Source of the DNA: JALYIM01 sp040003205
Lineage (GTDB): Bacteria; Acidobacteriota; Terriglobia; Terriglobales; Acidobacteriaceae
Assembly (NCBI GenBank): GCA_040003205.1
Contig: JBDUDA010000032.1
Location: 1-17,877, forward strand
Reading direction: 5' to 3'
DNA: 17,877 nt
The notes beneath the pieces were generated by a model. That model did no database searches, was not told where the DNA came from, and was given only the letters and a program-made list of their open reading frames with translations. The stretch's first letter is position 1, and every line of letters begins with the position of its first letter. The translations under genes were made by a program, and so were the position numbers. This document shows, piece after piece, positions 7,899 through 16,426 of the stretch.

Positions 7899-9284
7899 TC
7901 AGGCGATCACAGGCGTATTCGAAACTCCCGCAGTGCCAAAAAGCCGGCGGTAGCGTTCGATTTCCGAGGGTAGCCCTAATGCTTTGGAGTAATTGTCCGA
8001 AAGCTTCACTGCCGGATGCCCTTCGGCGTCTGCCACCTTGCAGATCAGACTGACAGGATCGAACCACGCGTCTCCGTCAGGAGCGCATTCGCGGAAATCA
8101 TTGGTGAGCAGTGTTCCCCACCCTGCGCTGAATCGTATACGGCGTCCCGGCGTCCACTTGCTGCGGTCCGCAAAATCGCCAGCGTTTCGAAAATCCCGCG
8201 AGCTGGCGCCGCCCCTGAATACTCCGCCGAAATAAGCATGCAGGCCCAATATGTCATCTACATCAAGGGCGTCGGACGCAATGATCAGCTTCTCGCGAGG
8301 GTCGCGACCGCGTCCGTGCAGCCATTCAATAAATTCATCGCCCGCGACATACGGGTCTTTACTGTCAATTCTTTGACCGGTCCAATCTGCCGTCCATTTG
8401 GGCGCGTCTTTCAAAAACTGTGTCGTCCCGAACGTATCTGGCAACATAATCAAAAGCGCGCCTTCGTAGGTTTTCTGCCACATTTCCAGAACGTGATACT
8501 GCGACTGTTTGAGTGCCTGATCGTCCGGAGCCAAGGCAGCGAGAACCATCTGTATTTCATGCGCATTGGTGCCAATGGCTTCCAGGTCATGCTTGTAGGC
8601 AAGAAAAGCATTGGAGGTCCCCGTGAAGCCGCTGCCCAGATTCGCCGCCATCGCCTCCACAACATATTCCTGCCATAGAAAACTATGCCGCCGCCGGGTG
8701 CCAAAGTCCGCCACGCTCAGATCGGGAACTCCCCGCAGGCGCTCAATTTTGCCCCAGAGTCTCGTCTTCGCCTTTGAATACAAAATGTCGAGGCCGAACT
8801 CGCCCAGCCTTTTTAAATTTGCCCTGGTCTTCAGCTCATCAATGATGGAAAGAGCATAAAGTTCCCACATCGTGGTTTCTGTCCACAGGCCGTGAAAAGA
8901 CAGATCAAACTGACCATCTTTCACTGAGAGTTCGTACTCAGACAATCTAAAATCGTTCTCAAGCCACGCTATGAATTCCGGTTCGAAAATCCCCCGTTTT
9001 CCATAAAACGTATTGCCAGCCAGCCAGATCAACTCCGACTTTCGGAAGCGCCGGCTGCGAGCATGTTCCAACTGCGCCGCAAACTCTTCCACAGCAATCA
9101 CGTCCGCAAGGCGCACCGAAGAAGTTCGGTTAAATAATGAAAATGTCACGCGCGTCTTGGGATAATGCTTCCAGATGAATTGCAGCATCAGAAGCTTGTA
9201 GAAGTCAGTGTCGAGCAGAGAGCGCGTCACCGGATCGAGATCCCAGTTGTGGTTATGCGCACGCTCGGCGAAATTCACAATCAT
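7899..9284 (-). CDS. pncB: Nicotinate phosphoribosyltransferase
   Basis: Cytoplasmic enzyme making nicotinate mononucleotide from nicotinate and PRPP with ATP hydrolysis, the entry step of NAD salvage. The 461-aa protein has the PncB N-terminus LLDTDFYKLLMLQFIWKHYP (23-42) and FSLFNRT near 48-54. FGTRRRHSFLWQ at 194-205 matches the conserved FGTRRR loop, and GTSNAFLAYKHDLEAIGTNAHE at 222-243 carries His242 in the position of the autophosphorylated histidine of the family. A C-terminal SAGWGTLLTNDF segment fits the phosphate-binding region. The length is somewhat above that of enteric PncB. ATG start with only a weak GGA about 11 bases upstream. It lies 46 bp downstream of the broken porin on the same strand and could be read from a promoter further up. 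Confidence 0.93.
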   Translation of the reverse strand: MIVNFAERAHNHNWDLDPVTRSLLDTDFYKLLMLQFIWKHYPKTRVTFSLFNRTSSVRLADVIAVEEFAAQLEHARSRRFRKSELIWLAGNTFYGKRGIFEPEFIAWLENDFRLSEYELSVKDGQFDLSFHGLWTETTMWELYALSIIDELKTRANLKRLGEFGLDILYSKAKTRLWGKIERLRGVPDLSVADFGTRRRHSFLWQEYVVEAMAANLGSGFTGTSNAFLAYKHDLEAIGTNAHEIQMVLAALAPDDQALKQSQYHVLEMWQKTYEGALLIMLPDTFGTTQFLKDAPKWTADWTGQRIDSKDPYVAGDEFIEWLHGRGRDPREKLIIASDALDVDDILGLHAYFGGVFRGGASSRDFRNAGDFADRSKWTPGRRIRFSAGWGTLLTNDFRECAPDGDAWFDPVSLICKVADAEGHPAVKLSDNYSKALGLPSEIERYRRLFGTAGVSNTPVIA

Positions 9285-9330
9285 CAGTTTAGGCGTCCTG
9301 GTATACGGTAGAGGGAGATTCGGGAGTCTG

Positions 9331-10610
9331 TCAAAAGTCTACATGCAGGCGGAGGCCCGGAACCCAGGCAGGACCGCGGTCCTGGTTGTATCCAGGATTG
9401 ACCACAAATTGCAATTGGCCAGACGTAAAAATGCCCCGCCAAACATGCGCGGTGTAGTAAGTCTCCCAGATGTTCTCGCGGCCGTAACGCAGGTTCCCAT
9501 CACCCAGCAGGAAGCCTAAGCCACCCAGACGGAGATATTCAGCATGCTCTGCGCTAATACCATTGCTGACAAATGCCGACCCGATCCTGCTCTGGCAAAT
9601 GCTCGAAAGTGCGCGGGCAGTTCCTGCTCGACGTTCACGCCAAAGCCATATTTCCGCGAGCCTTGATGGCGGTGGGCTACGATGTCAGGCTTCAAGTCAG
9701 TTCCGCGATTGAAGGCGGCGATGGCTTCCCGATAGTCGCCCATGTTGGCGGTGTTCTGGTAGAAGAGCGTCTTAATTGTCGTTGCTTCGGAATTCATCAA
9801 CGGACGGCGGAACTCAAGTTCGATATTTTCTGAATGAGATCGCCGTAAACTCCAGTCCAGATCGATACCGTTGGCAACTTTCGGCATTAGCAGTTCGCCG
9901 ACGCGGATCCCAAATTGCGGCTGCTGATATTCGACGATTGCGCCATAGGTGTACCCTCTGGTATCGGCAGCGTAGTCATAAGCACCATTATTTACTATCG
10001 TCCAATTGGTGAATTGCAGATGGCTGTCACTGCCTACGGCGTTAGTGTCAAAGAAATCGGCAGCGCTCATTTTGCCGATGCGAAATTCTAATCGCTCCTT
10101 TGGGACCTCGCCTGCAAGTGCAAACGGATTGTGTTCTTGCTTTGTCATCTCGTGTGTGAGGGCAATCGTCTGATGAATCATGACGCGCGCAACATAGGGC
10201 TTTGAGCCTAGCGAGGGATTGCGAACGACATCCACATTGGTGAAGCCTGCAACGCCCAGAGCATCGCTGATACCGCGTCCGCCCGCGCTTTCAATATCGA
10301 GAAGCACTTCTGTCGAGTGAAAAATCTCCACCCCAGTGAAGAGCGTATACACGCGAGAAAGGGCATTCTCTCGGCTGGCTCTTAGACTATTTTGCCTGCT
10401 ATAAGCCGCCGGAAAGCCTACATGCCCTTGGAAAATGAAATTCGTTTGGCCGGAGATCCAATAACGTTTCTCGGGATGGGGAAATATGGTGACAACGTCG
10501 TCGGACGTTTTTTCGTCAGACGCAGCGTCCTGCCCCGCCATGAGGGTAGGGAGAAGAAGTATGAGAATAAAGAGAAAAGCGAAGTCTTCGAAAAGCACTC
10601 TATTGAACAC
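9331..10610 (-). pseudogene. OprB-type carbohydrate porin, broken by a frame change near 9580
   Basis: Outer-membrane beta-barrel of the carbohydrate-selective porin (OprB) family. The N-terminal frame runs from about 10610 (GTG; GTG 10598 also possible; no good SD) with a hydrophobic signal segment FAFLFILILLLPTLMAGQ, then YWISGQTNFIFQGH, ADFFDTNAVGSDSHLQFTNW and NPFALAGEVP-type barrel strands. After HFRAFARAG (ending about 9585) this frame goes to nonsense and stops at 9516. A second frame continues with IGSAFVSNGIS, YLRLGGLGFLLGDG, LRYGRENIWETYYTAH and a terminal VPGLRLHVDF, stopping at 9331: the expected porin C-terminus ending in Phe. From memory of the family, about 30 residues (a WNDG...RWHR-like stretch) are missing at the joint, so a deletion that changed frame is likelier than a single-base slip. 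A sequencing or assembly error is the alternative. It lies between the Nramp gene and pncB, all on the minus strand. Confidence 0.75.
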
Positions 10611-10646
10611 CGGCACCGCCGCGTGCGTGCGCAAGGCAGTGTGTGG

Positions 10647-10666
10647 CGCGGGCGCCCTCGCCCGCG
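10647..10666. repeat. GC-rich perfect palindrome between Nramp and porin genes
   Basis: The arms CGCGGGCG and CGCCCGCG pair perfectly over 8 bp around a CCCT loop. It lies in the gap between the Nramp stop (10703) and the porin start (about 10610). No T-run follows on either strand, so it is not a typical intrinsic terminator, though such a stable hairpin could stall transcription or protect mRNA ends. It resembles dispersed GC-rich palindromes of Acidobacteria, by memory only. Confidence 0.55.
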
Positions 10667-10702
10667 AAGCCGATGAACTCAGTAACTCTAGAAGCTCCCA
10701 AA

Positions 10703-12067
10703 TCACTCTCCCCAGGTAGCGATCAACCCAACAGCGGCCGCCGCCATTACCGCCGCCGTAATCCATCCCATAGCGTTAAGCAGACGACCATTCACGCGCT
10801 GACCCATCACTCTTTTATTATTAGAGATCATAATAATTAGGACCAGTAGCGGAGGAGCAAGAAACCCATTCAGCACCGCGGACCAAAAGAGGGCTTTAAT
10901 AGGATTAATGCCGAAGAAATTCATCAGCATTCCTAGAATGGTTGATACAACTATCAAACCGTAAAATTCCTTGGCTGTTCCCGGCGCGTGGTCCAAACCA
11001 TGCTTCCAGCCAAAAGCTTCCGCGACCGCATAAGCACTCGATCCGGTTAAAATCGGGACGGCCAGAAATCCAGCTCCAATTAATCCAATCGCCAAGAGAG
11101 CTTCCGCAGCTCGTCCCGCCAAAGGCCGCAACGCCTGAGCGGCATCCGTAGCGCTCTGAATGTCATACTTGCCCGCCTTGAACAAGGTCGCGGCGGTAGA
11201 CAGGATAATGAAATACATCACCAGGTTTGAAAACAGCATGCCGATATTGACGTCGAGCGCAGCATATTTCAGTTCCAGGTTCGTGGCGCCTTTGCGCTGT
11301 TTTATCGTTTTGCGGCCCACCGCAATCTGTTCTTCCACTTCCTGGTTCGATTGCCAGAAAAACATGTAAGGGGAAATTGTGGTCCCCAGAATCGCTACCA
11401 TGAGAGCTAGAAACTTGCCATTCCAAGCAATGTGCGGGATGAAGGTACCGCGCAGCACTTCCGCGATATTCGGTTTGGAAAAAAATGCCGATCCGATATA
11501 TGCAAACAGCGCAATCGTGAGCCACTTAAATACATTGGCGATTAGGCGGTACGAACCCCAAATCTGGATCGCAAGAATGACGAGCGAAACCGCGATAATG
11601 AACATCCAAACGGGCAATTTTGCGAGGAGATTAAATCCGGCAGCGATCGCGCCTATGTCGGCACCCGCGTTAATCGTGTTGGCGATCACGAGCCCAAATA
11701 CCGATAGATACAGAACCGGTTTAGCGTAATACGTTCGCAAGACGCCAGCCAGGCCCCGCCCTGAAACCATGCCGATTTTGGCGCACATGAATTGCACCGA
11801 CGACATCATCGGAAAGGTGAAAAGAGCCATCCATAGAGTCGCGAATCCGGTGGATGCTCCGGCAATGGCATAGGTCCCAATGCCTGAGGGATCGTCGTCC
11901 GATGCTCCAGTAATCAGCCCGGGACCTAAAATGCTCAGAAATCGTTTGAATGGGCTTCGCGGACTGGGTGTTGCCGCTTCTAAAGAAGCCGTGCCGCCTG
12001 CGGGATCAATTTGCGGAATTGTTGCTTCCTCCGCGACTCCTGGAGAACTATTTAATTTCTCGGCCAT
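10703..12067 (-). CDS. Nramp-family metal transporter, non-canonical subgroup
   Basis: Inner-membrane transporter of the Nramp fold (LeuT-like), 454 aa with about 11 membrane segments after a 40-residue polar N-tail. Residues 46-70 (SILGPGLITGASDDDPSGIG...) correspond to TM1. The canonical metal-binding DPGN is here D59-P60-S61-G62. TM6, where Nramp proteins have a MPH triad, reads GTTISPYMFFWQSNQEVEE (228-246), so Met is replaced by Ser232 and His by Tyr234. Loss of that Met is known in Nramp-related magnesium transporters and other outgroup clades, so Mn/Fe specificity should not be assumed. The ATG at 12067 is chosen because TTGGAGGA, an SD, lies 7 bases upstream; a TTG at 12082 overlaps that SD and is unlikely. 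Gfo/Idh oxidoreductase gene ends 102 bp upstream on the same strand. Confidence 0.9.
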   Translation of the reverse strand: MAEKLNSSPGVAEEATIPQIDPAGGTASLEAATPSPRSPFKRFLSILGPGLITGASDDDPSGIGTYAIAGASTGFATLWMALFTFPMMSSVQFMCAKIGMVSGRGLAGVLRTYYAKPVLYLSVFGLVIANTINAGADIGAIAAGFNLLAKLPVWMFIIAVSLVILAIQIWGSYRLIANVFKWLTIALFAYIGSAFFSKPNIAEVLRGTFIPHIAWNGKFLALMVAILGTTISPYMFFWQSNQEVEEQIAVGRKTIKQRKGATNLELKYAALDVNIGMLFSNLVMYFIILSTAATLFKAGKYDIQSATDAAQALRPLAGRAAEALLAIGLIGAGFLAVPILTGSSAYAVAEAFGWKHGLDHAPGTAKEFYGLIVVSTILGMLMNFFGINPIKALFWSAVLNGFLAPPLLVLIIMISNNKRVMGQRVNGRLLNAMGWITAAVMAAAAVGLIATWGE

Positions 12068-12074
12068 CGGCTTT

Positions 12075-12080
12075 TCCTCC
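12075..12080 (-). promoter_or_regulatory. Shine-Dalgarno (GGAGGA) fixing the Nramp start at 12067
   Basis: On the minus strand GGAGGA is followed after 7 bases by ATG at 12067. The in-frame TTG at 12082 overlaps the SD itself, so the shorter reading is preferred. Confidence 0.75.
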
Positions 12081-12169
12081 AAGGTTGTCGGCTCACCGGA
12101 CTCGGTTTCAAAGGACTCTCCCTATCGACGCTGTTGAACATTCGCAAGCCTACTCCCCGCTTTTTCAAG

Positions 12170-13288
12170 CTAATCTCCCGAAGCCGCTTGAACTTTCACA
12201 GTCTTCGGTTCGCCATGCCCAGGCCTCTGAATCTGCTGCTGTGAGGCTGGCCTTTTCTTTCCTGGCAAGGCAGGAAGTTTAACCACCTTGCCGGTGCGGA
12301 CCGACTCATAAATGGCGCGCACGATACGAACATCGGCCAAGCCTTCGACTCCATTGGGTTCCGGGTTCTTGCCTCGCAAAATGCAGTCGGAAAAATAAAC
12401 CAATTCCGCGGCAAACTGATCAAACTTCGGAACTCTGACGGTGCGAGCTTTTTCGCCAATCGTGACCTGTAACTTCAGTCCGGAAGCATATTCGTAGGCC
12501 CGATCCGCGAAGAGCCTTCCCTTGGTCCCAACCAACGAATAGGTGCCGATATCAGTCGCGCCAAAGCTACAGGTAAACGTGGCGATTCGCTCCTTGGGAA
12601 AACGCATAACCACCGACGTCATTTCATCTACCTTCCGGAATCTCGCTTCCCCATTATTCGCGCTGAAAGCCAAAACCTCGGTGGGCTCGGATTGAAAAAG
12701 ATAGCGCGCCGCATTGATGCAGTAGACCCCCATGTCGTATACCGGGCCGCCACCATCTCTGACCGGCTCTGTGACGCGGACATTATTTTTCACGACCTGT
12801 TGCGAGAATTCCGAACTGAACATTCTCAATTCTCCCAGCTTGCCGCTATGCGCGATCTTTATGGCTTCCAGATTGCCTCTTTCAAAATGAAGACGGTAGG
12901 CAATCATCAGTCTCACGCCGTTTCGCTTCGCCGCCTCCATCATCACTTCGCAATCTTCGACCGTGACTGCCATCGGCTTCTCACATACCACGTGCACTCC
13001 GGCTTTCGCGGCTTGCACCGTGTACTGGCGGTGTAAGTGGTTTGGCAAAGCGATGTAAACAGCATCCACGAGCGAGAGCGCTTGCTCATATTGCTCGTAA
13101 GAGTAAACATCTGCCAGGCAATACTTTTTGCCGAGTTTCTTGCGCTTCTCGGCGTCGCCGGAGACGATGGCCACCAACTCGGAGTTCCCTGCTTGCCTGA
13201 ACGCCGGCAAAACAGCGACTTGCGCAATGTGGCCCAGTCCCACGACGGCGTAACGAATCTTTGCGGTTGAATTCCGACTTCGACTCAT
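12170..13288 (-). CDS. Gfo/Idh/MocA-family oxidoreductase (glucose-fructose oxidoreductase-like)
   Basis: NAD(P)-dependent oxidoreductase, most likely on a sugar or sugar derivative. The N-terminal Rossmann fold has IRYAVVGLGHIAQVAVLPAF at 11-30 with the GxGxxA dinucleotide motif. VDAVYIALPNHLH near 74-86 and EKPMAV at 103-108 carry the family's conserved Lys (K104). The second domain contains GGGPVYDMGVYCINAARYLF, which resembles the GGPLxDxGIYCLNxxRYL segment of the glucose-fructose oxidoreductase and 1,5-anhydrofructose reductase branch rather than the GxHxxD form. No Tat signal is seen, so it is probably cytoplasmic. The C-tail after about 335 is a low-complexity extension rich in Lys, Pro and Gln. 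ATG start with AAGAGGAG a few bases upstream. It may head a minus-strand unit with the Nramp gene, 102 bp downstream. Substrate not assignable. Confidence 0.88.
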   Translation of the reverse strand: MSRSRNSTAKIRYAVVGLGHIAQVAVLPAFRQAGNSELVAIVSGDAEKRKKLGKKYCLADVYSYEQYEQALSLVDAVYIALPNHLHRQYTVQAAKAGVHVVCEKPMAVTVEDCEVMMEAAKRNGVRLMIAYRLHFERGNLEAIKIAHSGKLGELRMFSSEFSQQVVKNNVRVTEPVRDGGGPVYDMGVYCINAARYLFQSEPTEVLAFSANNGEARFRKVDEMTSVVMRFPKERIATFTCSFGATDIGTYSLVGTKGRLFADRAYEYASGLKLQVTIGEKARTVRVPKFDQFAAELVYFSDCILRGKNPEPNGVEGLADVRIVRAIYESVRTGKVVKLPALPGKKRPASQQQIQRPGHGEPKTVKVQAASGD

Positions 13289-13494
13289 CTAACTCCTCTT
13301 GTCCTGCCGCTACGAACACTCTCAGTCGTATATAGGAAATCGGTGCGCTCGCGAAGCAATGGTTTCGGAAACAGCAATATCGCAGCGCTTCACGTCGAAG
13401 TCCTAGATGCGGGCAGAGATTATGAGGTTTGTTTACTTTCCTGCCTCAGTGCTGGAACGAAATGGAAACCGTAATTGCGATCCGCTGCATCCCG

Positions 13495-13500
13495 TAGAAT
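13495..13500 (+). promoter_or_regulatory. Possible -10 box (TAGAAT) for the agmatinase-family gene
   Basis: TAGAAT lies 18 bases before the ATG at 13519, implying a leader of about 12 bases without a Shine-Dalgarno. TTGCGA at 13475-13480 resembles a -35 but the 14-base spacer is short. The rest of the 230-bp divergent gap (13289-13518) shows nothing else I can name. Confidence 0.3.
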
Positions 13501-13518
13501 GTCGTTGCTGGACCCACG

Positions 13519-14325
13519 ATGAAAACCGAACAGAGCGCGAAACTATCTATTCTTGGAGTCCCGCTGGACTTCAACTCCTCTTATCTACGGGGCGCTGCTC
13601 AGGCACCCGCGGCAATTCGCAAGGCACTTCATTGCCCTTCGAGCAACAGTTCATCAGAAGATGGCCGCGACATTCTTTCTCTCATGCATGACGCAGGAGA
13701 CGTCGCTCTCTCCAATCAATCCGGTTGGCTGGAAGCCGTGGAGCAAGCCGTTTGCGGCCTGCTTGACTCGGGCGCGACCCCGCTCGTGCTGGGCGGAGAT
13801 CACTCCATCTCCTATCCAGTTGTGAGAGCGGTCGCCGCAAAATATCAGGATCTCACCATCCTGCATTTCGACGCTCATCCCGACCTCTACGATGATTTCG
13901 AGGGCAATCGTTTTTCGCATGCATGTCCATTCGCGCGAATTATGGAAGCTGGTCACGCCCGGCGCTTGATTCAAGTAGGAATTCGAACCATGAACGCGCG
14001 TTTGCTCAGCCAGGTTAAGCGCTTCGGAGTGGAAGTCATCGAGATGAAAGATTGGCGCGGTGCCTTGCCGCATATCGATTCCCCGCTCTACATTTCTTTC
14101 GATTTGGACGTCCTCGACCCTGCTTTCGCTCCGGGAATCTCACATTTCGAACCCGGAGGGATGACGACACGCGAAGCCATTGCCGCCATTCAATCCGTCA
14201 AAGCGAAGATAGTTGGCGCCGATGTAGTCGAACTCAATCCCGACCGCGATATCAACGGAGTTACGGCCATGACCGCCGCCCGCATCGTCAAAGAGCTAGC
14301 CGCCAAAATGGCCGTCCCTGAATGA
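13519..14325 (+). CDS. Arginase/agmatinase-family ureohydrolase
   Basis: Binuclear manganese hydrolase predicted to cleave a guanidino group (agmatine, arginine, guanidinobutyrate or similar) giving urea. All metal ligands of the fold are visible: H95 in LVLGGDHSISYP, D118, H120 and D122 in HFDAHPDLYD, and D195 and D197 in SFDLDVLDPAFAPG. The sequence G-I-S-H-F-E-P-G-G follows, as in agmatinase-type enzymes. Length (268 aa) is a little shorter than typical SpeB (about 300), with a short N-terminus. ATG start lacks a clear SD; a TAGAAT box lies 18 bases upstream. The downstream neighbour starts 116 bp later on the same strand. No arginine decarboxylase or urease gene is nearby, so the substrate is open; formiminoglutamase-type activity is also possible. 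Confidence 0.9.
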   Translation: MKTEQSAKLSILGVPLDFNSSYLRGAAQAPAAIRKALHCPSSNSSSEDGRDILSLMHDAGDVALSNQSGWLEAVEQAVCGLLDSGATPLVLGGDHSISYPVVRAVAAKYQDLTILHFDAHPDLYDDFEGNRFSHACPFARIMEAGHARRLIQVGIRTMNARLLSQVKRFGVEVIEMKDWRGALPHIDSPLYISFDLDVLDPAFAPGISHFEPGGMTTREAIAAIQSVKAKIVGADVVELNPDRDINGVTAMTAARIVKELAAKMAVPE

Positions 14326-14441
14326 TGACGGCGCAGGTTTTCGTATGAACCATTCCGTGATTGGGGCAGTACCAAATTCGGCCATACGCGGGTTACGTTG
14401 GTTACCTTCCCCCGCATTCTTTCGCGCGTCAGAATGCCACA

Positions 14442-14894
14442 ATGCGTACTTGGCGCATTACCTTCCTCGTGCTTTGGATAGTCTTCGCGACCACGCTGGT
14501 CTTGGCCAAGCAACTGGCTATCGTGACCGATACTGCGAATCCCACAAAAAATCTCACCACCGCTGACCTCACGAAGATCTTGAACCTTAAGACGCATAAC
14601 TGGCCCGACGGTAAATCCTTCACTGTGGTCATGCGTGATCCCGGCGGACCTGACATGCAACTGGTCTTGCGCCGCGTATTAAACATGACTACCGAGCAGG
14701 CGCACTTATTTGTTCAGACTCATAAAGGCTCCATTGTGATCGCGGACTCCGACGATGCTGTCGTTCGCTTCGTATCCGGCAATCGGGGAGCCATTGGGAT
14801 TGTGGACCTGTATTCGCTGACCAAAAGCGTCAACGTCATAAAAATTGACAGCAAGCTGCCCGTGGAACAGGGCTACCTTTTAAGAGGAAACTGA
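14442..14894 (+). CDS. Small exported PstS-like (periplasmic substrate-binding fold) protein
   Basis: A 150-aa exported protein resembling one half of the phosphate-binding protein PstS. Residues 1-22 (RTWRITFLVLWIVFATTLV, ending LAKQ) form a signal peptide. The mature part has AIVTDTANPTKNLTTADLTKILNLKTHNWPDG-like order: ANPxxxLxxxDLxxIxxLKxxxWPDG, near 27-55, as in SBP proteins of the PBP-like superfamily. VRFVSGNRGAIGIVDLYSL near 109-127 matches the GxIGY-type strand of the same fold. The protein is about half the length of PstS, so it is probably not a full transport protein and may bind phosphate or another anion. An upstream in-frame TTG at 14361 lacks the signal-like start and is unlikely. 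ATG has a CAGAAT box 6 bases upstream and no SD. The next gene starts 3 bp after the stop. Function is inferred only. Confidence 0.75.
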   Translation: MRTWRITFLVLWIVFATTLVLAKQLAIVTDTANPTKNLTTADLTKILNLKTHNWPDGKSFTVVMRDPGGPDMQLVLRRVLNMTTEQAHLFVQTHKGSIVIADSDDAVVRFVSGNRGAIGIVDLYSLTKSVNVIKIDSKLPVEQGYLLRGN

Positions 14895-14897
14895 CAA

Positions 14898-16388
14898 ATG
14901 GTTTTCAAATTGAGCGCAATTCTCGTCGCTGTTACCTTGTCGTTGGGGTCGCTGTCAGTGGCTCAAGCGAAAGCTGGAGACGAGGCCCTGCTGGGATCCC
15001 CGAAATCGGGAGCTTCCCTCCGCCCTCTTGATCAGGTTTGGGAACTCGCCATTGACAAGGTTGAGCAGGAACAGGCGATCGCAATTCTTCGCAAAGCCGT
15101 CAAGCTGAATCCCAATTTGTCCATTGCTCACGAAATTCTGGCCCAAACCAGCTTTGATCCTGCTGAGCGGGTCAGTGAACAAAGGAAAGCGTTCGCGACT
15201 CAAACCCACGCCACTCCGGCGGAACGGACCATCGTAAATTGGTTCCAGCATGCCGCCGACCATAAGTTGATTCTCGCCATTACCGACATGAATGAAGTGC
15301 TCCAGCAGTATCCTCACGAACGCTGGGTCGTTTATCTCGCCGTTAGATGGCTGACGTCGCAAACTCAATATGAACGGGCGGCCGCGATCTACGAAAATTC
15401 TGCAATGTCAGATTTTCCGGGGTTATTGAACAACGCGGCCTACACCTATGCGGCCATGCGAAAGTTTGATCGGGCCTTCGCGTTGATGGAGAAATACAGC
15501 GCCGCTCTCCCGAACAACGCAAATCCGCAGGATTCGTACGCTGAAATGTTGCACATGGCGGGTCGATTCGACGAGGCTATCGAGCATTACAAGGCGGCCC
15601 TCGTGCTCAATCCTGAATTTTATTCTTCGCAATTAGGAATCGCGGACACCTATTCGCTGGCCGGCGATCAGCTGCGGGCCCGCAAGGAATATGAAGCCGC
15701 ATTCCGAAAGTTTTCTTTGCCGCCTCTCGATCGCATTTTATGGAAAACTCGCGAAGCGACAACTTATGTTCGCGATGAAGACTTCAAAAACGCTGATCGG
15801 GCATTTCAGGAAATCGCCACCTACGCTCATGCCCGGCGCATGGGCCAGGTGGAAGCAGAAACGTACCGGCAGATGGCTTTGTACCAAATTCATCCCGAGC
15901 GCTCGTTCGTGTTCCTGAGCAAGGCTGAGAACGCACTGCGTGAAGGAAATAACATGATGAAAGCGGAGGTCCAGCAGGAGCTGGCGCAGATATTGCGCGC
16001 GCGCGTTGAACTGGCGGTCCGAACGCATCGTGCCGGCATGGCAGATGTGACCCTCGCTAAACTTTCGCGGCTTTCAGATAAATCTGATGACAAATTGATC
16101 GAGACTGCGCACCACGGTGCCGCTGGAGCGGTCCTGTTTTCTCGCCACGCTTACAAGCAGGCCGTCCTTCATCTGGAAGAAGATGTTAGTAATCCTTTTT
16201 CACTGGAATTGTTGGCTTTAGCTTACCGCGAGGTTGGTGACACCAACGACGCGAACAGCACCGACGAGACCCTGGCGAGCATGAACGACCCAACCCTGGA
16301 GCAAGCGCTGATTGTGCCGGCGTTCCGCAAATGCCTTCAAAATCCTTCATGCACCGGCAAGATCAAAAACGCGTCATTTCACAACTAG
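14898..16388 (+). CDS. Exported TPR-repeat protein
   Basis: A 496-aa secreted or periplasmic protein with a signal peptide at 1-25 (LSAILVAVTLSLGSLSVAQA) and cleavage likely after AQA. The rest is alpha-helical TPR-like repeats: EQAIAILRKAVKLNPNLSIAHEILA near 57-81, FDRAFALMEKYSAALPNNANPQDSYAEML region, FDEAIEHYKAALVLNPEFYSS, and looser helical pairs to about 470. Such proteins act as scaffolds for protein partners; no catalytic motif is seen. The SD GAGG (14884-14887) lies inside the last codons of the preceding gene, 10 bases before ATG, so translation of the two is probably coupled. The pair may form a two-component extracytoplasmic module. It converges on the DUF5317-like gene, with 38 bp between stop codons. 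Confidence 0.85.
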   Translation: MVFKLSAILVAVTLSLGSLSVAQAKAGDEALLGSPKSGASLRPLDQVWELAIDKVEQEQAIAILRKAVKLNPNLSIAHEILAQTSFDPAERVSEQRKAFATQTHATPAERTIVNWFQHAADHKLILAITDMNEVLQQYPHERWVVYLAVRWLTSQTQYERAAAIYENSAMSDFPGLLNNAAYTYAAMRKFDRAFALMEKYSAALPNNANPQDSYAEMLHMAGRFDEAIEHYKAALVLNPEFYSSQLGIADTYSLAGDQLRARKEYEAAFRKFSLPPLDRILWKTREATTYVRDEDFKNADRAFQEIATYAHARRMGQVEAETYRQMALYQIHPERSFVFLSKAENALREGNNMMKAEVQQELAQILRARVELAVRTHRAGMADVTLAKLSRLSDKSDDKLIETAHHGAAGAVLFSRHAYKQAVLHLEEDVSNPFSLELLALAYREVGDTNDANSTDETLASMNDPTLEQALIVPAFRKCLQNPSCTGKIKNASFHN

Positions 16389-16426
16389 GCTGGCGAAGAA
16401 CTGGTCGACTAAACATTCCCAAAGAG

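Noticed and set aside
8016..8678. 220-codon open frame antisense to pncB
   Set aside because: Shadow of the well-supported pncB frame; no domain or SD.
13407..13691. 94-codon frame overlapping the agmatinase start
   Set aside because: Overlaps the agmatinase coding region in another frame, without motifs or SD.
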